Below, piece by piece: positions 1 through 6,669 of a stretch of 32,649 bases of DNA. Source of the DNA: Candidatus Nanopelagicales bacterium (GTDB lineage: Bacteria > Actinomycetota > Actinomycetes > S36-B12 > GCA-2699445). Every line of letters starts with the position of its first letter. The first letter of the stretch is position 1. Both the position numbers and the translations under genes were made by a program. Under the pieces are notes generated by a model that was not told the origin of the DNA, ran no database searches, and saw nothing but the letters and a program-made list of their open reading frames with translations. The stretch is from NCBI GenBank assembly GCA_030700225.1, contig JAUYJT010000059.1, positions 1 to 32,649 of the forward strand, written 5' to 3'.

Positions 1-54
1 CAGCCCTGTTCGTCCACTGGCAACTAACCCCTATCCCCACACGCTGACCCGTGG

Positions 55-127
55 GAGCCGGATGACAGGAGACCGTCACGTCCGGTTCTGCGAGAGCCGG
101 GGGGTGCAACTCCCCCCGGCTACTCAC
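55..127 (+). mobile_element. Group II intron 3' end (domains V and VI)
   Basis: Positions 55-88 form a 34-nt domain V. The lower helix GAGCCGGA (55-62) pairs with TCCGGTTC (81-88), there is a two-base bulge before the upper helix, and a GAGA tetraloop of the GNRA type caps it. These are the hallmarks of the catalytic domain V of bacterial group II introns. Domain VI follows: GCCGGGGGG (96-104) pairs with CCCCCCGGC (112-120), then a TACTCAC end with a candidate branch-point A at 122. The 3' splice site is placed at about 127. The intron body and any reverse transcriptase lie upstream of the window, so completeness and activity cannot be judged. The 3' exon side is intergenic, about 70 bases past the stop of the convergent Rpf-like gene. 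Confidence 0.85.
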
Positions 128-198
128 CTTTGCATCATCTGACTGGCTTGAGCCGGAGCTCGCCGACCGATCACCCGCAATGAGCGAGGGATTCAGGC

Positions 199-660
199 TT
201 AGGCGCAACCCCAGGGGCCCCAGCCCGAACTCCGCCACAGCTTCCACGCGATGTGGTCCTGGGCGAACTTCGGAGCGCGGTGGGCGTTGGGGGCGTACCG
301 GCCGCCCCCGGCCCCGAGCCAAGTTCCAGTCAGGAACTGCCACGCGCCGTGGTAGGGGCCGTCGACAAGCTTGTAGTCCCCGTTCGATTCGCACTGCACC
401 ACAGAACGTGATTTCGCGGTCTTGGCCCACTTCCTGGACTTCTTGATCTGCCGAATCTCCTTGCGGGTCAGGTGGTGCTTCGCGATGCGGGAGCGCTTGA
501 CCGACGTCCGCGCGCTGCTGGCGTAGACGGACTCCTGTGCCTGGGCGCTGCTGGCGTACACCGCGTCGGAGGACTGGGCGGAGGCCAGGCTAAGTCCCGC
601 GGCCAACGTGGTGACACATAGGACGGCCGCGGCGGACATGGCGATTGGGCGTTTGCGCAT
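199..660 (-). CDS. Secreted Rpf/transglycosylase-like protein
   Basis: A 153-residue protein with a signal peptide (basic MRKR start, hydrophobic core about residues 8-25, ASA cleavage region), a short linker containing VYASSA twice (34-39 and 45-50), a basic segment at 52-84, and a C-terminal lysozyme-fold domain (about 86-153). That domain carries the CESNGDY motif with the likely catalytic Glu at 91, the GAWQF and TW segments, GGGRYAPNAHRAP, and a closing WGPWGCA that would disulphide-bond with Cys90. This is the resuscitation-promoting factor/transglycosylase pattern that cleaves peptidoglycan glycan strands outside the cell. It is transcribed away from the alaS operon. The upstream region has repeats but no riboswitch I can recognise. 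Family is secure; the exact physiological role (resuscitation or general wall remodelling) is inferred. Confidence 0.88.
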   Translation of the reverse strand: MRKRPIAMSAAAVLCVTTLAAGLSLASAQSSDAVYASSAQAQESVYASSARTSVKRSRIAKHHLTRKEIRQIKKSRKWAKTAKSRSVVQCESNGDYKLVDGPYHGAWQFLTGTWLGAGGGRYAPNAHRAPKFAQDHIAWKLWRSSGWGPWGCA

Positions 661-1043
661 GATGTTCCTTCGTCGACGGTCCCCTGGCGCTGCGAATCTG
701 GCTCAACCGCGCACGTTCGGGGCGGACTCCGGGTCGGGCCCGGATCGGGATCTTGCCCGGATAGGGTGCTTCGAAACCGACCCAGCGACCGTACGGCACG
801 TCTCCTACGTCTCCTACGGATCTGGCGTGTGAGTCATCTCACCAGGCCAACGAGACAGTGAGTCATCCGCCCGACCATCTCGCCCACCGCTGGGGGTACC
901 CCTCCCCCAAAGGGGGTACCCCCAACTGGGGAAGGTGAACCGGGGGGCCGAGGCTGCGTTAGTGTCGATGTTCAATACATCCGACTGGGGGACGCTCCCC
1001 CGGGGGGTAGTTCTCGAGGCAATTCTGGAGTGGAGGCACTGAC
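661..1043. other. Divergent intergenic region with short repeats
   Basis: This 383-base gap separates the leftward Rpf-like gene from the rightward alaS operon, so it must hold both promoters. It contains a tandem 9-mer (ACGTCTCCT twice, about 799-816), a direct repeat GTGAGTCATC at 829-838 and 858-867 (29 bases apart), and a hairpin at 891-924. I looked for a c-di-AMP (ydaO-type) riboswitch, which often precedes rpf genes in actinobacteria, and could not assemble one. No coding sequence is convincing here. Confidence 0.5.
891..924. repeat. Inverted repeat hairpin in alaS upstream region
   Basis: TGGGGGTACCC (891-901) is the exact reverse complement of GGGTACCCCCA (914-924), separated by 12 bases. 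There is no T-run on either side, so a classical terminator is not supported. It resembles the G/C-run hairpin found inside the repeat at 13405-13447 and may belong to a similar intergenic palindrome class. Confidence 0.6.
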
Positions 1044-1229
1044 GTGGGGCGACTGATTTGGGTGGGTGTTGGAGCCGCTGGGGGCATCTACGCGTACAGG
1101 CGCGCCGAGCGCGTGTGGCTTGAGGCCAAGGATCGGGGTGTGGCGGGCAACGCCACCATCCTCGCGGCCGCTACGACTGCGATGCTGGTCAAGGACAGAG
1201 TGGGGCCAAGACCCGGAGTCCGCCGCTGA
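1044..1229 (+). CDS. Small DUF6167-like protein upstream of alaS
   Basis: A 61-residue protein starting at GTG 1044, seven bases after a GGAGG ribosome-binding site (1032-1036). The N-terminus (GRLIWVGVGAAGGIYAYRR) is a short hydrophobic, glycine-rich segment followed by a charged stretch, then a second moderately hydrophobic piece (ATILAAATTAMLV). Its stop overlaps the alaS start (TGATG at 1227-1231), indicating translational coupling. Small proteins of the DUF6167 kind occupy this position upstream of alaS in many actinobacteria; that assignment rests on position and general character, not on a diagnostic motif. Function is unknown; a membrane-associated accessory is plausible. Confidence 0.65.
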   Translation: MGRLIWVGVGAAGGIYAYRRAERVWLEAKDRGVAGNATILAAATTAMLVKDRVGPRPGVRR

Positions 1230-3904
1230 TGGACTCAGCAGAGATCCGCGTCAGGTTTCTTCGGTTCTTCGAGAGCCGACAGCACGTCGCGGTTCCGTCA
1301 GCCTCGCTGCTCCTTGACGACCCGACGTTGCTGTTCGTCAACGCCGGAATGGTTCCGTTCAAGCCGTACTTCCTCGGCGAGGCTCCGGCGCCGTTCCCGA
1401 GGGCGACTTCGGTGCAGAAATGCGTCAGGACGCTGGACATCGATCAGGTGGGCAGGACTACGCGGCACGCGTCCTTCTTCCAGATGGCGGGCAACTTCGC
1501 CTTTGGCGACTACTTCAAGGACGTCGCGATCCCCTACGCGTGGGAACTGCTGACCACCGGTGTGGACGACGGAGGCTTCGGCTTCGATCCGGGCCGGATG
1601 TGGGCGACGGTCTATGACGATGACGACGAGGCGGCCGACATTTGGCACAACGTCGTGGGGATGCCGCTTGACCGAATCCAAAGACGGGGCCAAGCCGACA
1701 ACTACTGGTCCATGGGTGTCCCTGGGCCGTGCGGACCATGTTCGGAGATCTACTTCGACCGCGGCGCCGAGTTCGGCAGGGACGGCGGCCCGGTCGTGGA
1801 CGAGGACCGGTTCTTGGAGGTGTGGAACCTGGTCTTCATGCAGTCCTACAGAGGTGAGGGCCCTGCCAAGGAGGGTTACCCGATCCTTGGCGAACTGCCC
1901 AGCCGGAACATCGATACCGGAATGGGGCTGGAGAGGATGGCCGCTCTGCTCCAGGGAGTCGGCAGCATCTACGAGATCGACACCACGCGGGTGGTTCTGG
2001 ACAAGGCCAGCCATCTGACCGGCGCGAAGTACGGAACGCAGAACCGCTCAGATGTCTACTTGCGCGTCATCGCTGACCACTCCCGCACGTGCACGTTCCT
2101 GATCAGTGACGGTGTCGTCCCGGGCAATGAAGGCCGCGGGCACGTCCTGCGCAGGCTCATGCGGCGAGTGATCCGCAACATGCGCCTTCTGGGCGCCCAC
2201 GAGCCCGCCATGGCTCAACTAGTGGCAGCCAACGTTGAGGCGATGGCCCCGCAGTACCCCGAGCTGGCGAGCCAGGAGAGTCGAATCACATCGGTCGCCG
2301 TCAGCGAGGAGGCGTCCTTCCTGGAGACTCTGCGCACCGGCACGCAGGTATTCGATCTGGCTGTCGCCGAGACCAGGGTCGAGGGCACCGGCATGTTGAG
2401 CGGCAGCCAGGCCTTCCAGCTCCACGACACGCACGGTTTCCCGATCGAACTGACGCTGGAGATGGCGGCCGAGCAAGGACTTGAGGTCGACGAGGAAGGG
2501 TTTCGCCACCTCATGGCGGAGCAAAGGGAGCGGGCCCAGGCCGACTCCCGTGCAAGGAAGTCCGGCTTGGTCCCCCTGACGGCGTACCGGGACACGCTTT
2601 CCCGCAGCGGATCGACGATCTTCACCGGCTATGCGGAGATCGCGAGCGACGCGACGATCACCGGGATGCTGCGGGATGGCGAAGCGGTGCCAGCGGCTTC
2701 GGTCGGCGACGAGGTCAAGGTCGTTCTGGACCGCACCCCGTTCTACGCCGAGGGCGGTGGGCAGCTCGGTGACCACGGCGTGATCGTGTCCGATGACGGC
2801 GGCGTGATGGACGTGTTCGACGTTCAGTCCCCGATCCCTGGCCTAGTCGTCCACACCGGCAAGGTCCGCGACGGTCAGCTCGTGCTGGACGAAGCGGTGC
2901 ACGCACGCGTGGATGTGGAGCGGCGCAAGGCCATCAGCCGGGCGCACACGGCCACGCACATGATCCACCGCGCCTTCCGGGAGCTGATCGGGGAGACCGC
3001 GACCCAGATGGGTTCGGAAAACGCCCCCGGCCGCCTCCGGTTCGACTTCCCCAGCCCGAAGCCTGTCCCGCGGACGGTCTTGGCCGACGCCGAAGCTTTG
3101 GTCAACGACGTACTGCGCGAGGACCTGCTCGTGACAGCCAGGACGATGCCGCAACCTGACGCGGTCGCCATGGGTGCCATGGCCCTGTTCGGGGAGAAGT
3201 ACGGCGAAACCGTGCGCGTCGTGTCTGTGGGGGACTGGGCTCACGAGCTTTGCGGTGGCACTCACGCCGGTCGCAGCGGCCAACTGGGGATAGTCACCTT
3301 CCTGTCGGAGTCCTCGATCGGCGCTGGCGTCCGCCGCGTGGAGGCCTTGGTCGGATCTGACGCCTACACTTTCCTGGCCCGCGAGCACCATCTGGTCTCG
3401 CAGCTTTCCCAGATGGCGAAAGTGCCGCCCGATCAGCTGCCCAACCGGGTGGAATCCCTGATCGCGCGGTTGAAGGAAGCCGAGAAGGAGCTTGAGAGAG
3501 TTCGCCACGCGCAGCTCCTCGCGCGGTTCGAGGACATCGTCGGCACCGGCGCGGACGTTGGCGAGTTCCGCATCTGGACGTTCCGCGCACCCGATGACCT
3601 CAGCGGGGACGATCTGCGCCAACTCGCCACAAGAGCGCAATCCCACGCCCGGCCTGAGCTGGCGGTCGGCTTCGTGGGTGGGTCTGTGTCAGGCAACCGG
3701 GTCTCGATGGTCGCCGCTGTCAACCCGCACGGCCGCGAGCGCGGTTTGTCAGCACGGGATCTGTTGAGCGTGGCGCTGGTGCAGGTGGACGGCCGTGGGG
3801 GCGGGAAGGAAGCCCTGGCCCAAGGTTCCGGAACTCGGCCGGAGAAGCTCGATGACGCCTTCTCCGCCGTGCTGGAACACGTTTCTCATCTGTCCGGTGG
3901 GTGA
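1229..3904 (+). CDS. alaS: Alanine--tRNA ligase
   Basis: An 891-residue class II aminoacyl-tRNA synthetase that charges tRNA-Ala. The N-terminal catalytic core shows the typical RFFESRQHVAVPS, NAGMVPFKPYF and RHASFFQMAGNFAFGDYFK segments. A tRNA-recognition region follows, then the editing domain with its zinc/water-binding HTATH at 573-577 and CGGTH at 675-679. A coiled segment and a C-terminal DHHA1 domain (ending around HGRERGLSARDLL and DGRGGGKEALAQGSG) complete the usual architecture, so editing of mischarged Ser/Gly should be intact. Length is normal. The ATG at 1229 overlaps the preceding stop, and ruvX starts five bases after the stop, so it is part of an operon. Confidence 0.98.
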   Translation: MDSAEIRVRFLRFFESRQHVAVPSASLLLDDPTLLFVNAGMVPFKPYFLGEAPAPFPRATSVQKCVRTLDIDQVGRTTRHASFFQMAGNFAFGDYFKDVAIPYAWELLTTGVDDGGFGFDPGRMWATVYDDDDEAADIWHNVVGMPLDRIQRRGQADNYWSMGVPGPCGPCSEIYFDRGAEFGRDGGPVVDEDRFLEVWNLVFMQSYRGEGPAKEGYPILGELPSRNIDTGMGLERMAALLQGVGSIYEIDTTRVVLDKASHLTGAKYGTQNRSDVYLRVIADHSRTCTFLISDGVVPGNEGRGHVLRRLMRRVIRNMRLLGAHEPAMAQLVAANVEAMAPQYPELASQESRITSVAVSEEASFLETLRTGTQVFDLAVAETRVEGTGMLSGSQAFQLHDTHGFPIELTLEMAAEQGLEVDEEGFRHLMAEQRERAQADSRARKSGLVPLTAYRDTLSRSGSTIFTGYAEIASDATITGMLRDGEAVPAASVGDEVKVVLDRTPFYAEGGGQLGDHGVIVSDDGGVMDVFDVQSPIPGLVVHTGKVRDGQLVLDEAVHARVDVERRKAISRAHTATHMIHRAFRELIGETATQMGSENAPGRLRFDFPSPKPVPRTVLADAEALVNDVLREDLLVTARTMPQPDAVAMGAMALFGEKYGETVRVVSVGDWAHELCGGTHAGRSGQLGIVTFLSESSIGAGVRRVEALVGSDAYTFLAREHHLVSQLSQMAKVPPDQLPNRVESLIARLKEAEKELERVRHAQLLARFEDIVGTGADVGEFRIWTFRAPDDLSGDDLRQLATRAQSHARPELAVGFVGGSVSGNRVSMVAAVNPHGRERGLSARDLLSVALVQVDGRGGGKEALAQGSGTRPEKLDDAFSAVLEHVSHLSGG

Positions 3905-3908
3905 GCGG

Positions 3909-4385
3909 ATGCGCGAAGGGTCCCGGATAGGGATCGACCCGGGCACCGTCCGCATCGGAGTCGCGCGATGCGACGCCCCGGCCGTGCTCGCGGTCCCATT
4001 GGTGACGGTTCACGCTGGCGGCACCGCGATTGGGGAACTGGCTGCGCTAGCTGCTCAATGGGAGGTAATCGAGGTCATCGTCGGGCTGCCGCTGACGCTG
4101 TCAGGGCGCGTAGGACCAGCCGCGGCTTCGGCGACGGCGTTCGCGCGCGAACTGGCTTGTGAAGTGGCGCCCGTTCCCGTGCGACTCGTCGACGAACGAC
4201 TCACGACCGCGGCCTCGCAGAAGCACCTAAGGCAGGCCGGGCGGAACTCCCGCGACTCGCGGAAAGTCCAAGATCAAGCGGCGGCCGTCGCGATCTTGCA
4301 GAATGCACTAGACACGGAGCGGGCCACAGGCACACCAGCAGGCGTGGCCGTGGACCCGATCGGATCTAGCGAGGAGACCACGTGA
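3909..4385 (+). CDS. ruvX: RuvX/YqgF Holliday junction resolvase-like protein
   Basis: A 158-residue RNase H-fold protein. The start is taken at ATG 3909, just after the alaS stop, because the family begins near the GIDPGTVRIGVARCD motif (Asp10 is the first catalytic acid); an in-frame extension back to 3795 would run inside alaS and is a shadow. The VGLPLTLSGR motif, VRLVDERLTT (second acidic cluster) and the closing RKVQDQAAAVAILQ with a conserved Asp complete the YqgF active site. Family members resolve Holliday junctions or act in 16S rRNA 5' processing; which applies here is not visible. The stop overlaps the mltG GTG (GTGA, 4382-4385). Confidence 0.95.
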   Translation: MREGSRIGIDPGTVRIGVARCDAPAVLAVPLVTVHAGGTAIGELAALAAQWEVIEVIVGLPLTLSGRVGPAAASATAFARELACEVAPVPVRLVDERLTTAASQKHLRQAGRNSRDSRKVQDQAAAVAILQNALDTERATGTPAGVAVDPIGSSEETT

Positions 4386-5548
4386 GCAACGTCGGACTTC
4401 CCATGCGGGACAGCTCATCGGGGGGCGGGGGCCAGGATTCGCGTCCTTCGCGGCCCGGCGGCAAGCGCTCCAAGGCGGCGGTTGTGCTGGCCGTGATCAT
4501 CGTGGCGGCACTGGTCGGGGGCGTCGGATACGGCGGCTACAAGGTGTACAAGAGCATGCGCGCCGAAGCGCCGATCGACTACCCAGGTCCCGGCCAGGGC
4601 AGCGTGGTGATTGAGGTCAAAGAAGGCCAGATCCTCAGTGAGATCGGCGAGACCCTCAAGGAAGCCGACGTAGTCGCCTCGGCGGAGGCGTTCACCCAGG
4701 CAGCGGCCCTGGACGAGCGGGCGACATCGATTACGCCTGGTGGATATTCGATGTTGCTGAAGATGTCGGCCCAGGGAGCTTTGGAGCGGATGCTGGATCC
4801 AGCGTCGAGCACAGACGTCGTCGTGGTGATCCCGGAAGGGTTCCGGACCTACCAGACGGTGGACCGGCTCAGTGCCTCCACGGGCATTCCCAAGAACAAG
4901 TTCAACACCGTCATAGCCTCACCGCAGCTGCTGCCTTTGCCCGCGTGGGCCAAGGGCAAGGGAGCGGCGCGGGCCGAGGGGTTCTTGTTCCCCAGCACGT
5001 ACAGGTTCGACAAGAAGGCGACCCCTTCGGAGATGCTGAACGAGATGGTCGCCAAGTTCACGGCAGTGACCACCGAGATCGACTTCGTGGGACGCGCGGC
5101 GAAGACTGGCCGATCCCCGTACGACGTGCTGAACATCGCGTCCATCGTCCAAGCCGAAGGGCGTCCGGGGGACTTCGGGAAGGTCGCACGCGTGGTCTAC
5201 AACCGGCTGAGTCCGAAGACGTGGGGCGGCACATACGGGTATCTGGGCGTGGATGCGACCCTGAACTACGCCCTCGGTCAGTTCAAGATCGATCTGACCA
5301 GGTCCGAGCTGGCCACAAACTCGCCCTACAACACATCGACCGAGCACCGCCAAGGCCTGCCTCCGACGCCGATCGACTCGCCAGGGCAGGAAGCCATGGA
5401 AGCGGCCTTGGATCCGCCCAAGGGTGACTGGCTGTACTACGCGACCGTGAACCTCAAGACCGGTGAGACCAAGTTCACGGACAACTACAATGAGTTCCTG
5501 CGTTACCAGCAGGAGTTGCGCGACTACCTGGCACGTCACCCAGAATGA
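4382..5548 (+). CDS. mltG: Endolytic murein transglycosylase MltG
   Basis: A 388-residue inner-membrane lytic transglycosylase that cleaves nascent glycan strands and is thought to terminate peptidoglycan polymerisation. The N-terminus is a low-complexity cytoplasmic tail rich in Ser/Gly/Arg, then one transmembrane helix (about 31-53), a LysM-like region, and the YceG catalytic domain. The domain includes RAEGFLFPSTYRF, IASIVQAEG with the catalytic Glu at about 259, VARVVYNRL, the ATLNYALG segment, and the conserved SPYNTSTEHRQGLPPTPIDSPG region. The GTG start overlaps the ruvX stop and the end overlaps aroE (ATGA at 5545-5548). The order alaS-ruvX-mltG-aroE is typical of actinobacteria. Confidence 0.96.
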   Translation: MSNVGLPMRDSSSGGGGQDSRPSRPGGKRSKAAVVLAVIIVAALVGGVGYGGYKVYKSMRAEAPIDYPGPGQGSVVIEVKEGQILSEIGETLKEADVVASAEAFTQAAALDERATSITPGGYSMLLKMSAQGALERMLDPASSTDVVVVIPEGFRTYQTVDRLSASTGIPKNKFNTVIASPQLLPLPAWAKGKGAARAEGFLFPSTYRFDKKATPSEMLNEMVAKFTAVTTEIDFVGRAAKTGRSPYDVLNIASIVQAEGRPGDFGKVARVVYNRLSPKTWGGTYGYLGVDATLNYALGQFKIDLTRSELATNSPYNTSTEHRQGLPPTPIDSPGQEAMEAALDPPKGDWLYYATVNLKTGETKFTDNYNEFLRYQQELRDYLARHPE

Positions 5549-6348
5549 TGCGGGCGGCTGTCCTGGGCCATCCGATCGCCCACAGCCTGAGTCCGGTGCT
5601 CCACCGGGCTGCCTACGAAGCGCTGAGCCTTGACTGGCGTTACGACGCTATCGACGTTGACGAGCCTGGGCTGCCGGGCTTCATCGCCGCGTTGGACCCT
5701 TCGTGGGCCGGGCTGTCATTGACCATGCCGCTGAAGCGGGCCGTCGTGCCGTTGCTGGACGAGGCCTCGGAACTTGTCGACTCGCTCGGCTGCGCCAACA
5801 CCGTTGTGCTTCGGGAAGGTCGACGATCCGGGCACAACACGGATGTCGCCGGACTCGTGGCCGCCCTGGCGGAGTCGGGCGTCACGTCAGTGGCGAGTGT
5901 GGGGATTCTGGGAGCCGGGGCGACGGCGGGGTCGGCGCTCGCTGCCGCGGCCCGGTTGGAGTGCGAGTCGATCTCGGTCAGCGCGCGTCGGCCTGAATCT
6001 CTGGACGGGATGCGCCGTCTGGCCGTGCGTGTGGGGTGCGTCGCCGAGACCGTTGACTGGGAGCGGCGGGCGGAGGTTCTGGAGGCTGACGTAGTGATCT
6101 CGACGCTGCCGGGCGACGCGGCCGGGGCACTGGCGCCGCTGCTGCCCGCGCGCCTCGGCGTGCTGCTGGACGTGACGTATCACCCGTGGCCGACCACGTT
6201 GGCGTCTGCCTGGGGGCAGATGGGTGGCGTCGTGGTTTCCGGACACAGGTTTCTGTTGCACCAAGCTGCTGAGCAGGTGCGGCTGATGACGGGGTCGGAG
6301 CCGCCTATCGCCGCGATGGATGCCGCTCTGGGCCGGGTTTTGGCCTAG
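5545..6348 (+). CDS. aroE: Shikimate dehydrogenase
   Basis: A 267-residue protein reducing 3-dehydroshikimate to shikimate with NADPH. The N-terminal substrate domain has GHPIAHSLSPVLHRAAY, the LTMPLK motif with the catalytic Lys at 64, and GHNTDVAGL with the partner Asp at 100. The nucleotide-binding domain follows with GILGAGATAGSAL. The NADP-specificity loop reads SARRPE, and the C-terminal region ends with the HQAAEQVRLMTG segment typical of the family. The ATG at 5545 overlaps the mltG stop; a second in-frame ATG at 5548 is equally possible. This is the last gene of the alaS operon before the pilus locus. Confidence 0.96.
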   Translation: MMRAAVLGHPIAHSLSPVLHRAAYEALSLDWRYDAIDVDEPGLPGFIAALDPSWAGLSLTMPLKRAVVPLLDEASELVDSLGCANTVVLREGRRSGHNTDVAGLVAALAESGVTSVASVGILGAGATAGSALAAAARLECESISVSARRPESLDGMRRLAVRVGCVAETVDWERRAEVLEADVVISTLPGDAAGALAPLLPARLGVLLDVTYHPWPTTLASAWGQMGGVVVSGHRFLLHQAAEQVRLMTGSEPPIAAMDAALGRVLA

Positions 6349-6351
6349 CCG

Positions 6352-6366
6352 GGGGTTCCAAACCCC
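6352..6366 (+). terminator. Possible weak hairpin terminator after aroE
   Basis: GGGGTT (6352-6357) pairs with AACCCC (6361-6366) over a three-base loop, four bases after the aroE stop. No T-run follows, so this is only a candidate. The larger palindrome at 6392-6485 may serve the same purpose. Confidence 0.3.
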
Positions 6367-6391
6367 TGCGAGCTCAGGTTCAATGCCGCGC

Positions 6392-6485
6392 GATGATGCG
6401 AAACCTCTGATGATCATGCAACTCCGCGATCTGCCGGGAAGGGAAGATCGCTAATGAGCATGATCATCAGAGGTTTCGCATCATC
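6392..6485 (-). repeat. 94-bp palindromic repeat, copy A
   Basis: A perfect 28-bp inverted repeat: 6392-6419 (starting GATGATGCGAAACC) is exactly complementary to 6458-6485. The 38-base interior holds a second inverted repeat, GCGATCT (6426-6432) with AGATCGC (6445-6451). Read on the minus strand it aligns, over an equal 82-base length, with 32433-32514 after nusB (about 36 of 44 matches across the left arm and adjoining interior, aligned by hand). Both copies lie just past the end of a housekeeping gene. It is likely a dispersed intergenic palindromic or MITE-like element. There is no T-run, so terminator function is unproven. Confidence 0.85.
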
Positions 6486-6669
6486 CAGGTGAGTACTACA
6501 TCTAGGTCCGCACGGAAACCACTCGTGACCGGGCCCGGGGCGTCACTGCGCCGTGCCCGCGCGAAGCCGCCTTCAGGTTTTCGGCGCCATGTGCCGATAC
6601 CGGCGGAGGAGGACATGTGCGTCCGCCGGGCAGACATGTGTGCCTGGTGGGCAGGAAGGACAGGGCGGC
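6486..6669 (+). promoter_or_regulatory. Leader region upstream of pilB
   Basis: About 184 bases between the palindromic repeat and the pilB ATG must hold the pilB promoter unless transcription continues from aroE. The hexamer CATGTG appears three times (around 6589, 6613 and 6636), the last two preceded by GA and separated by about 22 bases, which could be binding half-sites. An upstream in-frame ATG at 6553 would extend PilB by 39 residues that do not resemble the family. No riboswitch was recognised. Confidence 0.3.

Noticed and set aside
661-1000. A c-di-AMP (ydaO-type) riboswitch ahead of the Rpf-like gene
   Set aside because: Rpf genes often have one, but I could not find its conserved GGGGAACC/GGGUGAAUC/GGGCAAGCC elements in order on the minus strand.
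6349-6400. tRNA-like sequence (GGTTCAATGCC) after aroE
   Set aside because: There is no matching acceptor, D-arm or anticodon stem around it.
6553-6669. PilB start at 6553
   Set aside because: The extra 39 residues are Arg/Cys-rich and unlike the family; ATG 6670 has a ribosome-binding site and opens the MshEN domain directly.
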